Assembly (NCBI GenBank): GCA_040382235.1
Contig: JBEIFV010000003.1
Span: 38,936-102,935 of the forward strand
Reading direction: 5' to 3'
DNA: 64,000 bases
DNA from: JAEUOS01 sp040382235
GTDB lineage: Bacteria > Pseudomonadota > Gammaproteobacteria > Burkholderiales > JAEUOS01
Positions 8,400-15,202 of this stretch are shown here, piece by piece (within the stretch, counting starts at the first letter, position 1; the number at the start of each line of letters is the position of its first letter). The notes beneath the pieces were generated by a model. That model worked only from the letters and a program-made list of their open reading frames with translations, did no database searches and was not told where the DNA came from. Made by a program: the position numbers and the translations under genes.

Positions 8400-9182
8400 T
8401 TAGCGGTGTGTATCGCCGACATAGTCGTGGCTGCGGGTATCGACGTAGGAAATGCGGAACTCGACCGGCCGGTCATGGTAGGCGAAGGCGACGCGCCGGA
8501 TCACCAGCACGGGCAGGCCAGCGGGCAAATCGAGCGCTTTGGCAACATCCTTGGGCACGATTGCCGCCGACAAGCGCTGCGCGGTGCGCACCACGTTGAT
8601 GCGATAGTCGTCCTGATACAGGTTGTAGAGCGTGCCGGGGCGTTCACGCAGCTTCTTTTCGGTCAGGCGCGGAAACAGCGACTCCGGCAGGGTGATGTCG
8701 TCCTGCATCACGGGTTTGCCTTCAAGCGCCAGGGTATTGCGAAAGCGCAACGCGCGATCGCCTTCGTGCAGGCCCAGCTTGGCAGCCACCTCGCGGCTCA
8801 GGCGAATGCGTTCGAAATCATGCAGCCTGACATCCGGATACTCCTTGTAGCCATCCTGCCGTTCGACATGAAAAAAATGAAACAGCAGCCGATCGCGATT
8901 GTGCGTTGCAACGAAGGTGCCGCGCCCCTGCTGGCGTACCAGCATGTTCTGCGCCACCAGTTCGTCGACCGCCTTGCGGATGGTGCCGATGGCGACCCCG
9001 AACTCCTCCTTCAGGCGCACTTCTGACGGGATCGCCTCGCCCGGCATCCATGCGCCCTGGGCCAGGCGGCGCGTCATCGCGCGCGCGATCTCGCGATAGG
9101 CGGGGCCGGCGAAGGAGGCGCCGGCCAACAGGCCCGAGGGCGACGCTCGCGGCAGCGTGCTTGCGGTGGAACGGGTGGCCAA
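8400..9182 (-). CDS. GntR/HutC-family regulator with UTRA domain
   Basis: 260 residues. The winged helix-turn-helix (about 28-95) shows YREIARAMTRRLAQGAWMPGEAIPSE, then GVAIGTIRKAVDELVAQNMLVRQQGRGTFV, the classic GntR pattern. Residues from about 113 onward form a UTRA ligand-binding domain, ending PVEFRISYVDTRSHDY. It is divergent from suyAB with 141 bases between starts. A 20-bp palindrome sits in that gap, so the likely role is substrate-responsive repression of suyAB and of its own operon with the SulP gene. The effector may be a sulfonate such as sulfolactate; that is an inference. Confidence 0.88.
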   Translation of the reverse strand: MATRSTASTLPRASPSGLLAGASFAGPAYREIARAMTRRLAQGAWMPGEAIPSEVRLKEEFGVAIGTIRKAVDELVAQNMLVRQQGRGTFVATHNRDRLLFHFFHVERQDGYKEYPDVRLHDFERIRLSREVAAKLGLHEGDRALRFRNTLALEGKPVMQDDITLPESLFPRLTEKKLRERPGTLYNLYQDDYRINVVRTAQRLSAAIVPKDVAKALDLPAGLPVLVIRRVAFAYHDRPVEFRISYVDTRSHDYVGDTHR

Positions 9183-9245
9183 GACGGCAGCGCTCGGGTG
9201 GATGGACCGGCCTACAGTCTAACAGGCGCTTGTCCAGAATTCAAC

Positions 9246-9265
9246 CAAGTCATCTAGTTGACTTG
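9246..9265. promoter_or_regulatory. Candidate GntR operator overlapping the suyA promoter
   Basis: CAAGTCATCTAGTTGACTTG is a 20-bp palindrome in which 18 positions obey the symmetry. It lies between the divergent GntR and suyA starts. Its right half contains TTGACT (9258-9263), a good -35 hexamer. A weak -10 (TACTCT at 9282) follows at an 18-base spacing. An operator covering a -35 box fits repression. Assignment to this GntR protein rests on position. Confidence 0.6.
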
Positions 9266-9323
9266 CATCTCCGACCGGGAGTACTCTTCACCCCGTTTCT
9301 CCCAACCCGCAAGGAACCCCCAA

Positions 9324-9605
9324 GTGAACCACTTCGTTTTGCACGACGCCGCCGACACCGTCGCGGTCGTGGTTGTCGAAGGCATCCAGGCCGGCATGCA
9401 GCTGCGCGGCTGGATCATGGACGACAACCGCCATATCCAGATGACCGCGGCGCAGGACATTCCGATCGGCCACAAGATCGCCCTCAAGGACATGAAAACC
9501 GGCGACACGGTGATCAAGTACGGTGTCGACATCGGCAAGGTGGTCAAGGACATGAAGGCGGGCGAGCATGCCCATGTACACAACATCAAAACCAAGCGGT
9601 GGTGA
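9324..9605 (+). CDS. suyA: (2R)-sulfolactate sulfo-lyase small subunit (SAF domain)
   Basis: 93 residues from GTG at 9324, preceded by AAGGA eight bases upstream. The whole protein is one SAF-type domain of the UxaA family (HDAADTVAVVVVEGI, then AAQDIPIGHKIALKDMKTGD and the end HAHVHNIKTKRW). The large subunit follows after four bases. In this family altronate dehydratase and sulfolactate sulfo-lyase share the fold. I prefer SuyA because no hexuronate genes are present and dehydrogenases acting on sulfolactate and its precursor follow. With SuyB it would split (R)-sulfolactate into pyruvate and sulfite in the cytoplasm. Confidence 0.82.
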   Translation: MNHFVLHDAADTVAVVVVEGIQAGMQLRGWIMDDNRHIQMTAAQDIPIGHKIALKDMKTGDTVIKYGVDIGKVVKDMKAGEHAHVHNIKTKRW

Positions 9606-9609
9606 AAAA

Positions 9610-10779
9610 ATGATTTCCAAGAACACGACTTTCATGGGCTACCGCCGCGAAAACGGCCGCGTTGGCGTGCGCAATCACGTCATCATCCTGCCGGTGGATG
9701 ACCTCTCGAACGCCGCCTGCGAGGCGGTGGCCTACAACATCAAGGGCACGATCGCGATTCCGCACCCCTACGGCCGCCTGCAGTTCGGCGCCGACCTGGA
9801 ACTGCATTTCCGCACCCTGATCGGCACCGGCTCCAACCCGAACGTGGCCGCCGTGGTGGTGATCGGCATCGAGGACGGCTGGACCAAGAAGATCGTTGAC
9901 GCCATCGCAGCCACCGGCAAGCCGGTGGTCGGCTTCGGCATCGAAGGCTATGGCGACCACGAGACCATCAAGAAGGCCAGCAAGATGGCCAAGGAATACG
10001 TGCAATGGGCCAGCGAGAAGCAGCGCGAGGCCTGCCCGATCTCCGAACTGTGGGTCTCCACCAAATGCGGTGAATCCGACACCACCTCCGGCTGCGGCGC
10101 CAACCCCACGGTAGGCGCGGCCTTCGACAAACTGCACCCGCTGGGCAATTACCTGTGCTTCGGCGAAACCTCGGAAATCACCGGCGGCGAATCGATCGTG
10201 GCGGCGCGTTGCGCCAACGACAAGGTACGTGACCAGTTCATGTTCATGTTCAATCGCTACCAGGACCTGATCAACCGCCACAAGACCAGCGATTTGTCGG
10301 ACAGCCAGCCGACCAAGGGCAACATCGCCGGCGGCTTGACCACCATCGAAGAAAAAGCGCTGGGCAACATCCAGAAGATCGGCAAGAAGTGCACGGTGGA
10401 CGGCGTGATCGACAAGGCCGAGATGCCGACCCATCCGGGCCTGTGGTTCATGGATTCCTCCTCGGCCGCCGCCGAAATGGTGACCTTGTGCGCCGCCTCC
10501 GGCTTCGCCGTGCATTTCTTTCCCACCGGCCAGGGCAACGTGATCGGCAACCCGATCCTGCCGGTGATCAAGATTTGCTCCAACCCGCGTACCGTGCGCC
10601 TGATGAGCGAGCATGTCGATGTCGATACCTCGGCCCTGCTGCAGTCCGAGCTGACCCTTGAAGGGGCCGGCGACACACTGCTCGACTGCATGCTGCGCAC
10701 CGCCAATGGACGCTTGACCGCTGCCGAGGCGCTGGGGCATCGCGAGTTCGTGCTGACCCGGCTTTACGAAAGCGCCTGA
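9610..10779 (+). CDS. suyB: (2R)-sulfolactate sulfo-lyase large subunit
   Basis: 389 residues from the ATG at 9610. It opens with FMGYRRENGRVGVRNHVIIL, the UxaA/GarD large-domain start. It contains PHPYGRLQFGADLELHFRTL, the cysteine-bearing STKCGESDTTSGCGANP segment near residue 155, and SQPTKGNIAGGLTTIEEKAL. It ends with TANGRLTAAEALGHREF. These match, from memory, the described SuyB subunits more closely than altronate dehydratase. The family is thought to use iron. Together with suyA it performs the C-S cleavage step of the pathway and releases sulfite. It is probably transcribed from the promoter at about 9258-9287. Confidence 0.83.
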   Translation: MISKNTTFMGYRRENGRVGVRNHVIILPVDDLSNAACEAVAYNIKGTIAIPHPYGRLQFGADLELHFRTLIGTGSNPNVAAVVVIGIEDGWTKKIVDAIAATGKPVVGFGIEGYGDHETIKKASKMAKEYVQWASEKQREACPISELWVSTKCGESDTTSGCGANPTVGAAFDKLHPLGNYLCFGETSEITGGESIVAARCANDKVRDQFMFMFNRYQDLINRHKTSDLSDSQPTKGNIAGGLTTIEEKALGNIQKIGKKCTVDGVIDKAEMPTHPGLWFMDSSSAAAEMVTLCAASGFAVHFFPTGQGNVIGNPILPVIKICSNPRTVRLMSEHVDVDTSALLQSELTLEGAGDTLLDCMLRTANGRLTAAEALGHREFVLTRLYESA

Positions 10780-10806
10780 AGCAGGCAGGCTGTGATTGCC
10801 GCCTAC

Positions 10807-10905
10807 GCGCATAAGCGCCAACCCAAAAGCTGCAGCGCCTTACTCCCTCCCCTCCGAGCCTCCCCCTCGAAGGGGGAGGAATAAGCAAAGTTAACGCTTA
10901 TGCGC
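10807..10905. repeat. 99-bp inverted-repeat element with an inner hairpin
   Basis: Arms of 16 bases (10807-10822 and 10890-10905) are complementary except at two positions; the core is GCGCATAAGCG / CGCTTATGCGC. Inside lies a perfect hairpin, CCTCCCCC-TCGAA-GGGGGAGG (10859-10879). It fills the gap between suyB and the next dehydrogenase. It resembles a small non-coding repeat (REP or MITE-like), and the inner hairpin could also slow or end transcription. No long T-run follows. Confidence 0.6.
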
Positions 10906-10932
10906 CTCTCCGTGAATGACAAAGCGCGTGCC

Positions 10933-11892
10933 ATGACCCACAAGATACTGATCACCGAATTCATGGACACACCCGCGGTCGATGCCTTGCGGGCGAAGTT
11001 CGAGGTCAACTATCAGCCGGAATACGTGCGCAAGCGCCCGGAGCTGCTGACCGCGGTGGCCAAGGTGCCGGCACTGATCGTTCGCAACCTGACCCAGGTC
11101 AACCGCGAAGTGCTGGACGCCGCGCCGCAGCTCAAAGTGGTGGGGCGCTTGGGCGTGGGTCTCGACAACATCGACATGGCGCTGTGCCAGGAGCGCGGCG
11201 TCACCGTCTACCCGGCCAGCAGCGCCAATGCATTGTCGGTCGCGGAGTATGTGATCGGCACCACCATGCTGTTGCTGCGCGGCGCGTATCAATCGACCAA
11301 GCCCACCGTTAGCGGCGACTGGCAAAAAGTCAAGCTCTCGACCGGGTTCGAGACCCACGGCAAGACGCTGGGCATTGTCGGTTTCGGTGAAATCGGCCGC
11401 ATCACCGCACGCCTCTCGCGGGGGCTTGGCATGCAGGTGATTGCCTGGGATCCTTACGTGAAGCCGGACGACCCGATCTGGCAAACCTCCGGCGTCGCCC
11501 GCGTTTCGCTCGACGCCCTGACTGCGCAGGCGCATGTGGTGACCTTGCATGTGCCACTTACGGACAGCACGCGCAATTTCTTCGACGCGGCGCGGATCGC
11601 GAAAATGCGCAAGGGAGCGATGCTGATCAATACCGCGCGCGGTGGCGTCATCGACGAGGAAGCCCTGGCACAAGCCCTGATGGATGGCCACCTGGGTGGC
11701 GCCGCCATCGACGTGTATGCCAAAGAGCCCTTGCCGGCTGCAACACCGCTGGCGCGCGCGGTCGAAGCCGGGGTTGCCAACCTGGTGTTGACCCCGCACA
11801 TCGCCGGGCTCACCCTGGAAGCGAATGCGCGCGTCTCCGGCATGATCAGTGCACGCGTCACCGAATTTCTGGAGAAGCTGCGGCATGGCTAA
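10933..11892 (+). CDS. slcC: D-2-hydroxyacid dehydrogenase, probable (S)-sulfolactate dehydrogenase
   Basis: 319 residues from the ATG at 10933 (MTHKILITEFMDTPAV); an earlier ATG at 10900 lies inside the inverted-repeat element and adds a non-conserved stretch. It has the two-domain phosphoglycerate-dehydrogenase fold: VVGRLGVGLDNIDM near residue 75, the NAD loop GIVGFGEIGR near 149, and the catalytic set Arg in NTARGGVID, Glu in YAKEP, and His in TPHIAG. SlcC of the sulfolactate racemase pair belongs to this family and oxidises (S)-sulfolactate to sulfopyruvate with NAD. Its position after suyAB and the presence of a ComC-like partner downstream support that role. Sequence alone cannot exclude another 2-hydroxyacid. 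Confidence 0.75.
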   Translation: MTHKILITEFMDTPAVDALRAKFEVNYQPEYVRKRPELLTAVAKVPALIVRNLTQVNREVLDAAPQLKVVGRLGVGLDNIDMALCQERGVTVYPASSANALSVAEYVIGTTMLLLRGAYQSTKPTVSGDWQKVKLSTGFETHGKTLGIVGFGEIGRITARLSRGLGMQVIAWDPYVKPDDPIWQTSGVARVSLDALTAQAHVVTLHVPLTDSTRNFFDAARIAKMRKGAMLINTARGGVIDEEALAQALMDGHLGGAAIDVYAKEPLPAATPLARAVEAGVANLVLTPHIAGLTLEANARVSGMISARVTEFLEKLRHG

Positions 11893-11970
11893 GGCCTTGC
11901 GGGCATGCTTGGTGCGGGCGGCGGTCGCCCTTCCGCGCTAGACGACCTGTTTTCATTGCGAGGAGCTTTA

Positions 11971-13536
11971 GTGAAAAGCCAACCCAACATCCTGTTCATC
12001 ATGGCCGACCAACTGGCCGCCAGCGCACTTGCCGCCTATGGCCACAAGCTGGTCAAGACGCCCAACCTCGATCGCCTCGCCGCGGAGGGCTCGGTGTTCG
12101 AGAACGCCTATTCGCCGAACCCGATCTGCGCCTCGTCACGCTTCGCGATGATGTCGGGGCAATGGTCTTCGCGCATCGGCGCATTCGACAACGCGTCCGA
12201 ATTCCCGGCCGCCGTGCCGACCTTCGCGCACTACCTGCGCTCGCTCGGCTACGCGACCTGCCTGTCGGGAAAAATGCACTTTGTGGGCCCGGATCAGCTG
12301 CACGGCTTCGAGGAACGCGTCACCACCGACATCTACCCCGCCGATTTCGGCTGGACCGCCGACTGGGCCCGGCAGGCGGAGCCCTATGCACCGAGCCAGA
12401 TGAGCATGCGCGGCATCGTCGAATCCGGCCTGTGTGTGCGCTCGCTGCAGATGGATTACGATGACGACGTCGCCAACCAGTCGGTGCAATGGCTGTATGA
12501 CCATGCGCGGCGCCCGGAGGGCAATCCGTTCCTGCTGGTGTCTTCGTTCACCCACCCGCACAATCCGTTCACGATTTCGCAGGAGTATTGGGACCTGTAC
12601 AAGGACGCCGAGATCGACATGCCGGCCGTGCCCTTCATTCCGTACGAGAAGCGCGACCCGTGGAGCCAGCGCTACTACAAGCTGATCCGCCAGGACGAGC
12701 ACATCGTCACCGACGCGCACATCCTCTCCGCGCGCCACGCCTATTACGGAATGATCAGTTACGTCGACCGCAAGGTCGGCATGCTGCTCGACGCTCTGGA
12801 AAAAACCGGGGTACGCGACAACACCGTCATCGTGTTCACCGCCGACCATGGCGACATGCTGGGCGAGAGGGGCATGTGGTACAAGTTCAACCCCTACGAG
12901 CAATCGATCAAGGTGCCGCTGATCATCAGCGCGCCTGGCGCCAAAAGTGGCCAACGGGTCAGCACCAACTGCGGCCTGGTCGACCTGTTGCCCACCCTGC
13001 TCAATCTGGCGACTAACGGCAAGCCGCCGGAACTGGTCGACCATTGCGACGGCCACAGCCTGGCGAACTGGCTGCATGGCACGGACAGCGCCTGGACCGA
13101 TGAAGCCCTGATCGAGTTCACCAGCGAGGGGGTGTATGCCCCGGCCTTCATTCTGCGCAAGGGGAAGTACAAGTACGTCCATTGCGAAGGCGATCCCGGA
13201 ATGCTGTTCGACATGCAAAGCGACCCGCGCGAGTTGCGCAACCTGTGCCGGGAGCCCGCGTTGGCCGACCTGGCCAAGAAAATGGTCGATGAGATCGAGA
13301 CACGCTTCGCTCCGGCTGCGGTCAAGGCACGGGTGCTGGCAAGCCAGCGGCGACGCCTGTTCCTGCACAGCACGCTCATCAAGGGTGTGCACACGCCCTG
13401 GGACTACCAGGTACGCAAGGACGCTTCCCGGCAATACGTGCGCAGTGTGGCCACCACCAGCACCACCGCGACCAAGGCCAAGGCGCGCTTTCCGTTTGTG
13501 CCGTCGGCAACGCCGGACACGCCGCGCAAGGCCTGA
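11971..13536 (+). CDS. Choline-sulfatase-like sulfatase with altered active-site motif (CASSR)
   Basis: 521 residues from GTG at 11971, with AGGAG five bases upstream. It has the alkaline-phosphatase/sulfatase fold: QPNILFIMADQL at the N-terminus gives the metal Asp13, and VFTADHGDMLGERG near residue 288 gives the second metal site. The stretch KMHFVGPDQLHGFEERVTTDIYP is shared with BetC choline sulfatases. The residue to be oxidised to formylglycine is Cys53 (codon at 12127), but the motif reads C-A-S-S-R instead of C-x-P-x-R. No signal peptide is visible, so it is probably cytoplasmic. It lies 78 bases after the slcC-like gene. The substrate is unknown; no betA/betB is nearby. Confidence 0.82.
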   Translation: MKSQPNILFIMADQLAASALAAYGHKLVKTPNLDRLAAEGSVFENAYSPNPICASSRFAMMSGQWSSRIGAFDNASEFPAAVPTFAHYLRSLGYATCLSGKMHFVGPDQLHGFEERVTTDIYPADFGWTADWARQAEPYAPSQMSMRGIVESGLCVRSLQMDYDDDVANQSVQWLYDHARRPEGNPFLLVSSFTHPHNPFTISQEYWDLYKDAEIDMPAVPFIPYEKRDPWSQRYYKLIRQDEHIVTDAHILSARHAYYGMISYVDRKVGMLLDALEKTGVRDNTVIVFTADHGDMLGERGMWYKFNPYEQSIKVPLIISAPGAKSGQRVSTNCGLVDLLPTLLNLATNGKPPELVDHCDGHSLANWLHGTDSAWTDEALIEFTSEGVYAPAFILRKGKYKYVHCEGDPGMLFDMQSDPRELRNLCREPALADLAKKMVDEIETRFAPAAVKARVLASQRRRLFLHSTLIKGVHTPWDYQVRKDASRQYVRSVATTSTTATKAKARFPFVPSATPDTPRKA

Positions 13537-13575
13537 GAGTTCCACCCTGTCTACCAGTTGCCCCCCGGAGAATCC

Positions 13576-14559
13576 ATGAAAGCATCGACCGCATTGAAAC
13601 GCGTCACGCACCTCCTGATAGGCGCCCTGTTGCTCGCCGCGGCGCCCTTGCACGCACAAACCTACCCGGCCAAACCGGTGCGCGTGGTGGTGCCGTTTCC
13701 GGCAGGCGGCATCGTCGACATCCTTGCCCGCACGATCACCGACAAGATTACGGCGAACTGGGGCTCACCGATCATCGTCGAGGCCAAGCCCGGCGCGGGT
13801 GCGCTGGTGGGCACCGAGGCTGTCGCCACGGCGGCACCCGATGGCTACACATTTCTGGTCGCCACCATTACCGGCGCGGTGGGGCCGCTGATCAACCCGC
13901 AGTTCAAATACGACCTGCGCCGCGACTTTGTGGCCGTTGGCATGTTTTCCAGCGCGCCCAACATCGCGGTGGTGACACCCTCCCTGCCGGTGTCGTCGAT
14001 GAAGGAGTTGGTCGACATGGCACGCAAGAGCCCCGGCAAGCTCAACTACGCGCATGCCGGCGCGGGCTCGACCAACCACCTGCCGGTGGAATTCCTGAAA
14101 ATGTCGCGCAAGATCTTCATCGTGCCGATCCCGTACCGGGGCCAGCCGCCGGCGATTACCGACGTGATCGCCGGCCAGGTGCAGGTGTTTTTTGGTGCGC
14201 CGGCGCTGCTGGTGCCGCATGTAAAAGCGGGCAAGCTCAAGGCGCTGGCTGTCACATCGACCAAGCGGCTCGATGACGTGCCGAACGTGCCAACCCTGGC
14301 CGAGAGCGGCTTTGGCGATGTGGTCGGCGGCTCCGGATGGTTTGGTTTCGTCGCGCCCGCAGGCACCCCCCCGGCCATCGTGCGGCGCTTCAACGAAGAG
14401 ATCAACAAGGCGCTGAAGGCGCCGGATGTCATCGACCGCCTGCAGAAGGCCTACGCCTTCGCCGAAGGCGGCATACCGGAAGAATTCACCAAGTTCTTGA
14501 ATGATGAAGGCGCGCGCTGGACCAAACTGGTCAAGGACGCCAACATCAAACCTGATTGA
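13576..14559 (+). CDS. Bug-family (TctC-like) periplasmic receptor
   Basis: 327 residues from the ATG at 13576, with GGAG five bases before it. The signal peptide is MKASTALKRVTHLLIGALLLAAAPLHAQ. The mature part begins TYPAKPVRVVVPFPAGGIVDILAR and contains VEAKPGAGALVGTEAVATAAPDGY, the Bug binding loop. The two described sulfolactate uptake systems that I recall include a tripartite tricarboxylate transporter, whose receptor is of this family. A sulfonate ligand is therefore plausible here, between the dehydrogenase and sulfatase genes. The membrane subunits are missing from the window. Confidence 0.88.
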   Translation: MKASTALKRVTHLLIGALLLAAAPLHAQTYPAKPVRVVVPFPAGGIVDILARTITDKITANWGSPIIVEAKPGAGALVGTEAVATAAPDGYTFLVATITGAVGPLINPQFKYDLRRDFVAVGMFSSAPNIAVVTPSLPVSSMKELVDMARKSPGKLNYAHAGAGSTNHLPVEFLKMSRKIFIVPIPYRGQPPAITDVIAGQVQVFFGAPALLVPHVKAGKLKALAVTSTKRLDDVPNVPTLAESGFGDVVGGSGWFGFVAPAGTPPAIVRRFNEEINKALKAPDVIDRLQKAYAFAEGGIPEEFTKFLNDEGARWTKLVKDANIKPD

Positions 14560-14566
14560 GCCCGCC

Positions 14567-14746
14567 ATGCCCCCCCTGCCGTTCGCCGACCTGCGAGCCC
14601 TCGCACAAGGTGCGCCGGTGCATGCCGATGCCACCGCGGCGCTGGCGGGCAGTGTTGCGGTGACACTGGCGCGCTTCGAGGGCGGCGCGGCCACAATCCC
14701 GGACAGGATATCGTTGGTGAAGAGTGTGGCGTCATGCAACAGCTAG
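14567..14746 (+). pseudogene. Remnant of an Ldh-family (LDH2/MdhII) dehydrogenase N-terminus
   Basis: The 59-codon frame starts MPPLPFADLRALAQGAPVHA. It aligns residue by residue over about 34 positions with the start of the intact Ldh-family gene at 16841 (MPNLPLDELQALARRALAHA); roughly half the residues are identical. After ATAALAGSVAVTLARFEGG the similarity stops and a TAG at 14744 ends the frame. The NAD-binding and catalytic parts are absent. It is a decayed copy, and the same frame continues into the sulfatase remnant. Confidence 0.65.
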
Positions 14747-15115
14747 CCTCCTGGAAAGGACCTGTACGAATACACCCTGATGCCCATGTATCAGAAGTCG
14801 CTGTTCCCGGTCGAGGACTTGCGGCGCGCGACGTTGATGCAAGGCTTCGGATTCACCCAGGGCGTGCCGCTGCTCAAGGTACCGGCGCGCCGCGATGCCC
14901 AGGGGCAGCCGGTCGGGCACTTAGGCCAGGGCGGTGGCTATCAGGACACCACCACGGTGCTCTACGACCTGGCGACCGACCCCGAGCAGCAGCGCCCGTT
15001 CCGGGACGCGGCGACCGAGGCGCGGCTGCTGCGGCTGATGGCGGATCTGACGAAAACCAACGAGGCACCGCCGGAAGCTTTCACCGGCCTCGGTCTGGAC
15101 CTACCAAACCCATGA
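14747..15115 (+). pseudogene. C-terminal remnant of another sulfatase
   Basis: From LYEYTLMPMYQKSLFPVEDLR to VLYDLATDPEQQRPF and the final TNEAPPEAFTGLGLDLP, the frame reads like the last 110-120 residues of a sulfatase (the substrate-side C-terminal subdomain ending in an xLYDLxxDP strand). There is no N-terminal half, no formylglycine motif and no credible start. It is not a duplicate of either neighbour's C-terminus, so it came from a third, different sulfatase gene. It lies in the same frame as the upstream Ldh remnant, separated by one TAG. Confidence 0.65.
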
Positions 15116-15202
15116 GCCCGCCCGGCCGCCCGCAGGCAGCGCCGAATTGCGCAATGCGGCTCCCTCGGGGAGGATGTCACGCAGTGACAGAAGGGTAGTC
15201 CA

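Noticed and set aside
9324..10779. Altronate or galactarate dehydratase for the UxaA-family pair
   Set aside because: Possible by fold, but no hexuronate pathway gene is nearby, while several sulfolactate and DHPS-type dehydrogenases are.
10859..10879. Simple rho-independent terminator after suyB
   Set aside because: The hairpin is strong, but no T-run follows and it is nested in a larger inverted repeat, so I describe the whole element instead.
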